Shown piece after piece: positions 51,230 through 59,249 of a stretch of 64,000 nt of DNA (position 1 is its first letter; every line of letters begins with the position of its first letter). A program made the translations under genes and the position numbers. The stretch comes from Microcaldota archaeon (GTDB lineage: Archaea; Micrarchaeota; Micrarchaeia; Micrarchaeales; CABMGC01). The stretch is from the NCBI GenBank assembly GCA_021802765.1, contig JAJZRI010000001.1, positions 62,001-126,000 of the forward strand. The letters run 5' to 3'. The notes under the pieces were generated by a model. The model saw only the letters and a list, made by a program, of their open reading frames with translations, did not search any database and was not told where the DNA came from.

Positions 51230-52081
51230 TCACTTTGAATGTTTCTTTATCTTGCCTATCAGCTCACGTAGGTAATATGGCTGCGCGGCTTCGTCTTTTT
51301 CAGCATTCTTCAATAGCTTCAGTGCAAGAGCAGGATGCCTTTTTGCAATATTCAAGATAATGGCAAATACAGTGCACTGCTCATGCCTGCCTCGCTCTTC
51401 GACATTCAGAAGCGTTATGAGTGCAGGGAGGCTGATATCAGGGTTCATGGCGTATATGCGCTTGACTATTGCACGATTGCTTTTGAATATATCGTCTCCA
51501 TCTGCAACAACTCTCTTTGCAATCTCCTGAAGTGTGTCGCTATCCTTTCCTGCGCCATCTATAAATGAATAGTCTACCTTCTTTGAATGGTTGAGAGTCT
51601 TGTCCAGAATCAGCACAAGCCACTCGTCGGTCAGATTAACAAGATTGTGATAGAAGCCGTAGTGGTTCCTCCTGACGACCTTAAATTTTGTCCTTGATAC
51701 TTTTACCTCTCTGAACGCCTTAGCGGCGCTTGCATACGGATAATTGGATTGTGTCTGCGCATCGTCCTTGTTAAGATAGACAAACTCAATACAGTCTTTT
51801 ATTGGGAAGAATCCCGTGTTCTCCGCTCTGGCAGCACCCTTTATCTCCACTGTAGCTTCTCTTGCTTCAGGATGGCTGCTGAGTTCATCCATACTGTTGG
51901 AGGTGAAGCCCTTGGGTTTTAGTATTATTATCCTCCTGCAGTGCTCAATGGGCTCATTTTTCAGTGATAGAACATATGCGCCAGGCCGCTCTATGACAGC
52001 ATATTGATCGCTGCCTAGAGTGTTTTTTACAGTAGCCTGAACCACTGGAGCAGAAAGAATTGAAGCAATTGTCCCATTCAT
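51230..52081 (-). CDS. Hypothetical protein
   Basis: A 283-residue soluble protein, unrecognised. The N-terminal half has mixed strands; residues ~210-280 (SLPALITLLNVEERGRHEQCTVFAIILNIAKRHPALALKLLKNAEKDEAAQPYYLRELIGKI) look like paired alpha-helices of the HEAT/TPR sort. Convergent with the Lrp-like gene, 11 bp apart. Confidence 0.6.
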   Translation of the reverse strand: MNGTIASILSAPVVQATVKNTLGSDQYAVIERPGAYVLSLKNEPIEHCRRIIILKPKGFTSNSMDELSSHPEAREATVEIKGAARAENTGFFPIKDCIEFVYLNKDDAQTQSNYPYASAAKAFREVKVSRTKFKVVRRNHYGFYHNLVNLTDEWLVLILDKTLNHSKKVDYSFIDGAGKDSDTLQEIAKRVVADGDDIFKSNRAIVKRIYAMNPDISLPALITLLNVEERGRHEQCTVFAIILNIAKRHPALALKLLKNAEKDEAAQPYYLRELIGKIKKHSK

Positions 52082-52196
52082 GATGATAGCTGGATCTGTC
52101 GGCTATATTATATTAGCTAAATTGGATAAAAGTTGGGGATTTTTGCCTTAATTTGTTAATTATGCAACCATATCGAACGCGGACAAATGTGGGGTG

Positions 52197-52239
52197 AGCC
52201 CCGAGAGTCCGCTTCAGGTAAGGAGCGTTGCCCAAAGGA
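52197..52239 (+). repeat. 43-bp dispersed repeat, copy B
   Basis: AGCCCCGAGAGTCCGCTTCA followed by GGTAAGGAGCGTTGCCCAAAGGA, 41 of 43 identical to copy A at 47409-47451, direct orientation. No transposase lies next to this copy. Sequence diverges immediately on both sides, so the boundaries look real. Confidence 0.7.
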
Positions 52240-52269
52240 GATAGTCTCTTATCAAATATTCATATCTAT

Positions 52270-52857
52270 TCATTCAAACATGTCATCCTTCAGTATCTTC
52301 AGCCCGTCTTTTTTCATCTCTACCACCAAAATACCCGTGTTTCGCGCCTTCTTCCTGACAGCATCCCACATTGGCAATCCGGAGCATATCGAGAATACGC
52401 TGCAGGCTATTCCTGAGTGTGCGGAGAGGAGTATTGTGTCATTTGGGTATTTCTTCGCAATGCCCTTTATCAGCCTGTAGACCCTCGCTCTTAGCTGGTT
52501 TAGGCTCTCCCCGCCTTTTGGTCTGAACTTATCTCTAAGGCGCATGTAATCTGGATGATTCAACATTAGATGCAGTTTCTTGCCTTGGAAAATTCCGTAG
52601 CTTTGCTCTCTCAACGCCTTTGAATAGGTGATTGGTACATCTTTGTGGTGCTTTGATATGGCATTTGTAGTGTCTACCGCACGACTAAGATCGCTGGAGT
52701 AGATTCTGTCTAAATCATAATTGCGCAGTGCTAGGCCCACTTCTTTTGCCTGCTGCCTTCCCTTCCTGCTGAGACGGCCATGCAAGTGACCCATGAGTAT
52801 CTTCCTTGCATTCTCCTCAGTTTCTCCATGCCTCACTATTATGAGTTTCAATTTCAA
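52270..52857 (-). CDS. Histidine phosphatase family protein (phosphoglycerate-mutase-like)
   Basis: A 195-residue protein. LIIVRHGETEENARKILMG carries the catalytic His; YSSDLSRAVDTTNAI, REQSYGIFQGKK and the second His in LLSAHSGIACSVFSI complete the site. PKGGESLNQLRARVY is the usual acid-loop region. It resembles cobalamin-phosphatase or phosphoglycerate-mutase-type members. Close neighbours give no clue to the substrate. Confidence 0.85.
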   Translation of the reverse strand: MKLKLIIVRHGETEENARKILMGHLHGRLSRKGRQQAKEVGLALRNYDLDRIYSSDLSRAVDTTNAISKHHKDVPITYSKALREQSYGIFQGKKLHLMLNHPDYMRLRDKFRPKGGESLNQLRARVYRLIKGIAKKYPNDTILLSAHSGIACSVFSICSGLPMWDAVRKKARNTGILVVEMKKDGLKILKDDMFE

Positions 52858-52984
52858 GCCCCGGGTATAATTAGGGATTGGTGGGGTATTTATGGTTTAT
52901 CAGAGAAGAAATAGATTAGGATATGAATGGATATAATCGTTGAAGATATAGACGGGCGATTAGTCTAGTAAATGAGGGTAAGAT

Positions 52985-54637
52985 ATGGATAGGAAGACGG
53001 GAGGATTACAAAACAAATTTTCTGAATATTATCAAATAGTAATAAATAATCCTAAAAAATATCTCATGATTTGGCTTATTGGATTTATAATAGGTAATTT
53101 CATATTTGGAATAAGCAACGCTCCTTTTTTCAGTTTTAATAATTTTGGAATGTTGATGGGCGTAATTATCGGATTTATTTTTGTAGCTGTGGTTCTGATT
53201 ATTAACATGCGGCAAGAGTCTAAAATTAAACTAAGATTATACAGTTTTTACTTGTTATTTGCAGGCGGAGTATTTAATCTAATTTTAGGCTTAATTTATC
53301 TAAATGGTGGAGAAAATACGAATACTATTGTATTTTTGTTGACTGCCTTATTATCTATCATTACTGCAATACAGATTAAACGGTCAGATGCAAGACAGGC
53401 CATGCTTTCAAGTATCACAGTTGTAACAAACTTACTAATTATTTTTGGAATAATTTCCTGGGAAGCGGTAGTGGGAGGTCTTTCACTAATAAAATTTTCT
53501 TTGATAATTTTACCTAGTATCTTTTCAATAGTTGGAGGATACATGGAATATAATTATATAAATACAAAAAAGAGCGAAAGCAATAATCCCAAGAGAACAA
53601 TGATTAATAGTAATACATTAAACCCAGCCGCAAGAAACTGGGTTTTAACAAAAATCCCTTTAGTATTTATCTTAATAGCTGAACTTTATTTTTCATTGCA
53701 TTTATGTGGCTTATCAGCAAACTTTACACTTCTTTTGCCACTTGTTTGCATACTTACAATTATAAGTTTAATTTCTTATAGACCTTCAGTTGCATACCTA
53801 ATACTTGCCATAGAAGCGTATCTTGCATTAACCATGACTTTGACTGGAAATGGACAGGTTAATACCAGTGCGTGTGGAGTAGGATTTAATGGCATAGGAC
53901 TTACATTGATTATATTATTTTACGCAATTTTCCTTTATGTTTTTGTAATAAAAAAACAAATAAATTATGAGATTAAGAGTAAAGAATCTAGAGATAAACG
54001 ACGTCAAGAACGCAATCCTTTGCTATTGTTCAGTTCCATCTTGCTATTCATAATAATGTTTTTTGCTGATATAATAATACTTGGAGCATGCTCACAGATA
54101 GGGGTGGCTGGTCTTCCGATAATATTTATAGGTCTAATTATTTTGTTTGTTATGGTAAGTAAATATTTCAATAACTTGTTAAGCGGGATTGCAGTTATTT
54201 TTATGTTGTTTGTTCTGTGGCTTCCAAACAGTGTAGGATTTTGTGGAAATCCGCTTGGCACGGCATGTATAGCTCAAACTGGATACATCTGTCAGAGCCC
54301 AATACTTCACTTAAGTAATTTTACTGCAACTGTAGGTCAAGCAACTGGAACTAATTGGAATAATACTTACATATTATGGGTACCATCAGGACAGAACTTG
54401 CCAAGTATTACAAGCCACTTTTGCCCACCATCCGCATCGAATTCTATATCTGGAGGCATATCTTGTTATAATGCAGGCAATTTATCTTCTGGAAGCACAG
54501 CAGCAGTAAAATTCGTATTTGATACGGTCGTAAATACAGGTTCAACACATTCTGGAACAATATATGCATCATATTACGTTGGCTCACAAGGCCCATATAA
54601 TGTCCAAGTAGCAACAGTGAGTTTGAAGGCCGTATAA
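52985..54637 (+). CDS. AT-rich multi-pass membrane protein with extracellular C-terminal domain
   Basis: A 550-residue protein with about 12 hydrophobic segments up to ~residue 420 and an outward-facing C-terminal domain starting at CGNPLGTACIAQTGYICQSP, with paired cysteines and a strand-rich SSGSTAAVKFVFDTVVNTGSTHSGTIYASYY. Codon use is markedly A/T-rich compared with the core genes, which suggests acquisition by transfer. No family recognised. Located just before tRNA-Thr(CGU). Confidence 0.6.
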   Translation: MDRKTGGLQNKFSEYYQIVINNPKKYLMIWLIGFIIGNFIFGISNAPFFSFNNFGMLMGVIIGFIFVAVVLIINMRQESKIKLRLYSFYLLFAGGVFNLILGLIYLNGGENTNTIVFLLTALLSIITAIQIKRSDARQAMLSSITVVTNLLIIFGIISWEAVVGGLSLIKFSLIILPSIFSIVGGYMEYNYINTKKSESNNPKRTMINSNTLNPAARNWVLTKIPLVFILIAELYFSLHLCGLSANFTLLLPLVCILTIISLISYRPSVAYLILAIEAYLALTMTLTGNGQVNTSACGVGFNGIGLTLIILFYAIFLYVFVIKKQINYEIKSKESRDKRRQERNPLLLFSSILLFIIMFFADIIILGACSQIGVAGLPIIFIGLIILFVMVSKYFNNLLSGIAVIFMLFVLWLPNSVGFCGNPLGTACIAQTGYICQSPILHLSNFTATVGQATGTNWNNTYILWVPSGQNLPSITSHFCPPSASNSISGGISCYNAGNLSSGSTAAVKFVFDTVVNTGSTHSGTIYASYYVGSQGPYNVQVATVSLKAV

Positions 54638-54686
54638 TTAGATACCCATATAAAATTAAGCCGAGGGGTTTTATAAGATATGAAAA

Positions 54687-54760
54687 AGCCCCGAGAGGGA
54701 TTTGAACCCTCGATATCCAGTTTACGAAACTGGCGCTTTACCGGGCTAAGCCACCGGGGC
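54687..54760 (-). tRNA. tRNA-Thr(CGU)
   Basis: The reverse complement is an intronless tRNA with acceptor stem GCCCCGG/TCGGGGC, D arm with GGCTTAGCCCGGTAAAGC, anticodon stem CCAGT/ACTGG and loop TTCGTAA (anticodon CGT), and T arm AGGGTTCAAATCCCT. CCA is not encoded. Its first 15 bases are also the last codons of the endonuclease gene. A TATA-like TATTTAAAG (54783-54796 region) lies about 30 bp upstream, inside that gene. Confidence 0.95.
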
Positions 54761-55459
54761 AACGTATTCCATAATGATTTCTCTTGCTTTAAATAAGTGT
54801 CTGTTATTTGAGAATCCAATCTCTTTTATATACTTATAGACCTGTTCTTTTCCGTTAAGATATACCCAATGCATCTCGCCATGCAATGTCATTTGTTTTG
54901 AAATAGTTGGTTTATAACCGTTGGTTGAGAGTAGTCTGCGGATCTGATATACTAAACGCCTACTTTTGACATGTAGTATAATTCTTGGATAAGGTTCTTT
55001 GTACACTTTTCGTTTATCGAAAGACAAGCAACCATCAGTGTCGATTATTCCTCTTATGCAAGCTTTTGAAAGATTCCAATCTTTGGAGATTGTTTTTGGT
55101 ATTGTAATATTGGCGGCTTTGCCCTTTCCTGAACGAATACCTAAATTGTTTAGAAAAATGGTAAACTTTTTATTATTTATGCGCAGACGAACGCCAAATA
55201 GTCCCATTCTTATTGAAGGAACATAAGATAATTCATTTTCAATAATTGGGAGTAAATTCTGTTTAAAGTAAGCCATATCTAATTTACTATCTCCTGAAAT
55301 TTCGACATATCTGTTTTTGTATATATTTCCATCTCCGATTATTGCACCTATTAGTTCAGACATGTTGTAGCTAATTTTCATAAACTCACTTTGCAATTTA
55401 GTTTGGATGGAGCTTCTGGAGACTTTACGCCTTCGCGGTAGATTATAAATAAGTATCAT
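54746..55459 (-). CDS. LAGLIDADG homing endonuclease
   Basis: A 237-residue protein with two LAGLIDADG-type motifs, ELIGAIIGDGN (35-45) and CIRGIIDTDGC (134-144), each with the catalytic acidic residue (Asp). It is free-standing rather than inside an intron, A/T-rich, and its final 15 bases including the TAG stop are the 5' end of tRNA-Thr(CGU). A start at ATG 55381 (MKISYNMSELIGAI) is also possible. It probably cleaves the flank of the tRNA gene or once did. Confidence 0.85.
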   Translation of the reverse strand: MILIYNLPRRRKVSRSSIQTKLQSEFMKISYNMSELIGAIIGDGNIYKNRYVEISGDSKLDMAYFKQNLLPIIENELSYVPSIRMGLFGVRLRINNKKFTIFLNNLGIRSGKGKAANITIPKTISKDWNLSKACIRGIIDTDGCLSFDKRKVYKEPYPRIILHVKSRRLVYQIRRLLSTNGYKPTISKQMTLHGEMHWVYLNGKEQVYKYIKEIGFSNNRHLFKAREIIMEYVAPVA

Positions 55460-55498
55460 ATATCATAAGATATAAATCTAACATATTGCCGTGATACC

Positions 55499-58306
55499 AT
55501 GCCAGACAATTCTTCCCTTGGGGGCGTTCAACCGCCAAGTGCATCTGATACCTCTTCCAGTGCTGGAACTGCTGCGAACGCCGCTGCTCCGGGAGGAGTT
55601 GAACAGGAGATGCAGAAAGAAAGGCTAGTGAAGTTTGGAGGGATAGGAATCGCAGTCCTGATAGTGCTGCTCGTGGCGTATCACTTTGCAACGGGGTCTG
55701 CAGCGCCAGTGACTACTTCCACTTCCACGGTGGGAATAGACTACAACATAAACTCATGCATATCGATAACTTCACCTGGCACTTATTATCTTGTTAGCAA
55801 TATCACCACATCGATTGCAGCCGGGCCTTGCATAAACGTGGCAGCAGATAATGTGAAGCTTCTCGGGGAGCAGCATGGAATAATAGGTAATGGGCCGTTT
55901 ACGGTGAATAGCGCACCGTCCTACGGCATATGGATAGATTCACATTCAGGAGTAGTCATAAGCAACCTCACAGTGACGAAGTTCTCATATGGAATATTCC
56001 TTAATGCGTCTAATGACAACATGATAAACAATGTGACGGTCCATAATTCAACAAGATCGGGAGTGTACATCTATGATTCGCACTACAATCAGCTCAATGG
56101 CGACCGCATAGTCAGCACCGTGGCGAATGGAGGATTGAATATAACCCTGGGATCAAACAACACAGTATCTAAGAGCTTTGTTGAGTATAACTTCGGGCTC
56201 GGCATGTCACTTACAAACACGACTGGAACTCAGATAACCGGCAGTGCATTCATAGGAAATCCGATAGATCTTGCATGCTATGGGAATGCGGTCTACACCA
56301 AATCGAACAAGTTCCAGAACTCCACATGCTTCCAGAACAGCCTGTGCAACTTTGCCTACTGCTCAGGAAACAACAACCAGTCACTGATCACGAAGGTATC
56401 CCTGCCGAGGACCATAAACAGCTGCGGAAGCATAAACTCTGGAGGGGCGTATTTGCTCACATCGGATCTTAGCCTTTCTAACTACATGAACACATCAATA
56501 ACCCAGGGAGTGGATTCACCTTGCATACTGATAAACGCCTCCAACGTATACCTTGCATGTTCAGGGCATAACATAACTAATGCGCATTACGGGGTGTTGG
56601 CAAGAAAGGGGACATTCAATGACACCATAGTAGGATGCGGATTTCAGAATGATACCTATGGAATGATGCTGGCAAATCTTGTAAAGTTCCAGGTGCACGC
56701 AATAAGCCTGCGCAACAACAAGTATGGATTATACGTAATCTACTCAACTGACGGAAATGTGACCAACGTAACGGCTTCTAAGAACAGGTATGGCGCATAT
56801 GTAAATGGCAGCACTTATGTTACAATGACAGGGATACATGCTACAAACAACACTGACGGAGTCTTCATAGACAATTCTACTGACGTGTACTTCAATGCGC
56901 TTGAGGCTCTGCAGAACAAAGGGGTCGATCTCTACTGCACTGCAAACGTGTATAATTCAACATTGCTGTCAATAGAGAACAGCCAGTGCGGAAGCTCTGA
57001 CTGCGCCTGGGCGCCTAGCTGCCCTGTAAGGAGGCTACCCGGACTTGCACTATACCCGATAACCGGATGCACACTTATAGACGTCCCTGGAACATACGAG
57101 GTGCCGCAGCCAATAATATCCCCTAGGACCGGGATATGCATAAACATAGAGTCCAGCAATGTAACGCTCTCATGCAGGGCAAACAGCACGATATTTTCAT
57201 CAAAGAATACCGGCACTGCATTTGGAATAAGCAATGCAAGCAACGTGAGCATAAGCGGATGCGATGTAGGCAGCTTCTCCAATGGATTCCTTGCAACCAA
57301 TGTGTCTGGCCTCACAATAAGCGGCTCTAATGTCTCCAAGACTGTAACTGGATTCAACATAAGCAATGGGGAAGGGATCAAGCTTCTCTCTGATTATGTA
57401 AGCTCGTTCGCAGCTTACGGCTTTAGGCTGCTGAAGGTTAACAACAGCATGCTAGAGAACGACAATGCAGCATACGGACCTTCAGGAAGCGGATTCTGGC
57501 TCTCTGGCGCATTCAACAACAGCGTAATTAACAGCACTTCAAAATACGGCGCTTACGGAATGTATCTTACCAATTCAAGGAACAACCAGATATACAACAA
57601 CTCCATGCTTAGCTCATCCGCTTACGATTACTACTGCGCAAACGGCTCTGGCGGGGTGCTGGATCAGAGCAACGGCATAAACTACGGAGTAAGCAAGTTC
57701 AAGTGCCTTTGGCTCTCAGAGGTGCCTTATGCATCCGCGCAGAACATATGCAGCCTCATGACAAGCCCTGACACGATAGTGCTTTCACAGGACATGCTCT
57801 ATAGGTACGGGAGCACTTGCCTTGATCTCTATACGCAGGGAAATACTTCAGCTTCAGGCACCGTGATAAACTGCGCAGGGCATACCATAAGGGCTACGGA
57901 TGGCGGAAGCTTCGTAAGCGCAGTCAACACCAGTGCGACTGTGGAGAACTGCGTGCTGATAGGATTCACAGATCCGATAAACTTCACTTCTGGAAGGCAG
58001 GTATCCGAAATAAAGATACTCAACGACACGATAGCATCAACATCCGGAACTGCGATAAGAGTGAACGGGGCGTCGTCTTCGGAGATATCCTATAACAACA
58101 TAACCGGCGCGCTTTCGGGAATCATGCTTAACAATATAAACCAGAGCATGGTCAAGGACAATTACGTGCACGGTGCAAGCAATGGAATATACGTAAGCAA
58201 CGGCATTTCAACGCAGGTAATAAACAACACGGTAAACAGTTCTGCATCTGGACTTGCGATAGTCAATTCCCAAGGGATGACGGACCTGGGAAACAAGGTT
58301 TCATGA
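55499..58306 (+). CDS. Large right-handed beta-helix (NosD-like) surface protein
   Basis: A 935-residue protein. An N-terminal Ala/Ser-rich cytoplasmic tail precedes one membrane anchor (~residues 48-66, FGGIGIAVLIVLLVAYHFATG). The rest shows beta-helix coils with NNxxx and GIxxxNSxxN patterns, e.g. YGIFLNASNDNMINNVTVHNSTRSGVYIYDS, and many Asn-x-Ser/Thr sites. Paired cysteines recur in SCISI/PCINV-type segments, suggesting three or four similar units. Likely an outer-surface carbohydrate-binding or structural protein. A TATA (AAGATATAAATC, 55467-55478) puts ATG 55499 at the transcript start. Confidence 0.82.
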   Translation: MPDNSSLGGVQPPSASDTSSSAGTAANAAAPGGVEQEMQKERLVKFGGIGIAVLIVLLVAYHFATGSAAPVTTSTSTVGIDYNINSCISITSPGTYYLVSNITTSIAAGPCINVAADNVKLLGEQHGIIGNGPFTVNSAPSYGIWIDSHSGVVISNLTVTKFSYGIFLNASNDNMINNVTVHNSTRSGVYIYDSHYNQLNGDRIVSTVANGGLNITLGSNNTVSKSFVEYNFGLGMSLTNTTGTQITGSAFIGNPIDLACYGNAVYTKSNKFQNSTCFQNSLCNFAYCSGNNNQSLITKVSLPRTINSCGSINSGGAYLLTSDLSLSNYMNTSITQGVDSPCILINASNVYLACSGHNITNAHYGVLARKGTFNDTIVGCGFQNDTYGMMLANLVKFQVHAISLRNNKYGLYVIYSTDGNVTNVTASKNRYGAYVNGSTYVTMTGIHATNNTDGVFIDNSTDVYFNALEALQNKGVDLYCTANVYNSTLLSIENSQCGSSDCAWAPSCPVRRLPGLALYPITGCTLIDVPGTYEVPQPIISPRTGICINIESSNVTLSCRANSTIFSSKNTGTAFGISNASNVSISGCDVGSFSNGFLATNVSGLTISGSNVSKTVTGFNISNGEGIKLLSDYVSSFAAYGFRLLKVNNSMLENDNAAYGPSGSGFWLSGAFNNSVINSTSKYGAYGMYLTNSRNNQIYNNSMLSSSAYDYYCANGSGGVLDQSNGINYGVSKFKCLWLSEVPYASAQNICSLMTSPDTIVLSQDMLYRYGSTCLDLYTQGNTSASGTVINCAGHTIRATDGGSFVSAVNTSATVENCVLIGFTDPINFTSGRQVSEIKILNDTIASTSGTAIRVNGASSSEISYNNITGALSGIMLNNINQSMVKDNYVHGASNGIYVSNGISTQVINNTVNSSASGLAIVNSQGMTDLGNKVS

Positions 58307-58316
58307 ATTGATACTT

Positions 58317-58622
58317 ATGACGAAGATAACTACTGAAGATGTTGTGATGGCACTTAAGGGATGCGTCGACCCAGAGATAGGATTGAACATAGTCGACCTG
58401 GGGCTGATACAGGGAATAAACATAGATGAAACTGGCAATATTAAGGTAAGACTCACAATGACCAGCCCCATGTGCCCAGTGACCAGCGTAATACTTGCAG
58501 ATGTTCAGTTGCGCCTCGAGCACATGCATGATGTTGGCACAGTTGACGTGGACCTAGTATGGGACCCGGCCTGGACTCCGGAGATGATAAGCGAGGAGGC
58601 CAGGATGAGCATGAACATCTGA
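58317..58622 (+). CDS. sufT: Fe-S assembly factor of the SufT/MIP18 (DUF59) family
   Basis: About 101 residues. VVMALKGCVDPEIGLNIVDLGLIQGI contains the DPE(L/I)xxxxxDLG motif, and LTMTSPMCPVTSVILADVQ holds the conserved Cys. Members mature Fe-S proteins in archaea and bacteria. ATG 58317 preferred over TTG 58308. Its separate location from the suf operon at 23-28 kb is common. Confidence 0.88.
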   Translation: MTKITTEDVVMALKGCVDPEIGLNIVDLGLIQGINIDETGNIKVRLTMTSPMCPVTSVILADVQLRLEHMHDVGTVDVDLVWDPAWTPEMISEEARMSMNI

Positions 58623-58658
58623 TGCTCATCGGCATCCAGGTAGAAGAAGATTAAGCTA

Positions 58659-58865
58659 TCAGTTTTTCTTCTCCAGCTCTGCTATTCTCTCTTTTACTCC
58701 CTGCATCTCTTTCTCAAGGTTTTCCTTATACTCCTTGAGCATATCTACCTTCTCCTCCTTCGTAAGGAAACTCCTCATTCCGCCATGACCTTTGCCGCAT
58801 CCGCAGTCTCCTTCGGACTTTTCCCCACTTCTGCCATCCATTCTTCCGCAACATTTTTCTTCCAT
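58659..58865 (-). CDS. Small Cys-rich coiled-coil protein (DUF5320-like)
   Basis: A 68-residue protein: N-terminal CCGR and CGCGKG (four cysteines), then RSFLTKEEKVDMLKEYKENLEKEMQGVKERIAELEKK, a helix pair/coiled coil. Such proteins are often found beside PadR genes, as here. Divergent from PadR with a shared palindromic operator. May bind metal or a cluster through its cysteines; function unknown. Confidence 0.65.
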   Translation of the reverse strand: MEEKCCGRMDGRSGEKSEGDCGCGKGHGGMRSFLTKEEKVDMLKEYKENLEKEMQGVKERIAELEKKN

Positions 58866-58875
58866 TTTTTCACCA

Positions 58876-58925
58876 CATATAGTATGACCTATACATATAT
58901 TTAAATATATAGGTTGTCCTATATG
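58876..58925. promoter_or_regulatory. Divergent palindromic operator/promoter of padR and the Cys-rich gene
   Basis: CATATAGtatgACCTATA (58876-58893) and its mirror TATAGGTtgtcCTATATG (58908-58925) form an inverted repeat, 14 of 18 positions matched. Between them ATATATTTAAATATAT (58895-58910) is a perfect 16-bp palindrome that can act as a TATA box in both directions. Typical of an autoregulated PadR gene. Confidence 0.55.
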
Positions 58926-58937
58926 TACTTGTTTTGT

Positions 58938-59240
58938 ATGCGAAATGGCTGCGGCTGCGACATGCGGGGCTTTTTATCTTTCCAGATGCTTTGGTTGCTC
59001 TCGAAGAAGGAGATGTGCGGAGAAGAGCTAGCGCTTGAGATAGAGAGAAGGAGAGGAGACAAGCCAAAGCCTGGAACGCTCTATCCGGCACTAAAGGACC
59101 TAAGTGACAGGGGCCTCATAAAGGGCAGCAAGGCTGGAAAGAGCATCACCTATTCGCTTACAGATGAAGGAAAAGACTCTGTGAAGGTGGCAAGGGCATA
59201 CTTCATAAGATCTTTTGGAGAGATAATTTCAGATAAGTAG
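58938..59240 (+). CDS. PadR-family transcriptional regulator with N-terminal cysteines
   Basis: About 100 residues. MRNGCGCDMRGFLSFQMLWLLSKKEMCGEELALEIERRRGDKPKPGTLYPALKDLSDRGLIKG is the PadR winged helix; a short C-terminal helix follows for dimerisation. The opening Cys pair (CGC) could sense metal or redox state. ATG 58938 is favoured from the TATA position; ATG 58923 would add five residues. Confidence 0.82.
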   Translation: MRNGCGCDMRGFLSFQMLWLLSKKEMCGEELALEIERRRGDKPKPGTLYPALKDLSDRGLIKGSKAGKSITYSLTDEGKDSVKVARAYFIRSFGEIISDK

Positions 59241-59249
59241 GATTTCTAT

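Noticed and set aside
52187-52480. Plus-strand ORF running from the 43-bp repeat into the histidine phosphatase gene
   Set aside because: Beyond the repeat it is the antisense of a well-supported phosphatase gene, so only the repeat itself is kept as a feature.
54687-54760. Intron in tRNA-Thr(CGU) carrying the LAGLIDADG gene
   Set aside because: The tRNA is complete and continuous; the endonuclease lies 5' of it rather than in an intron.
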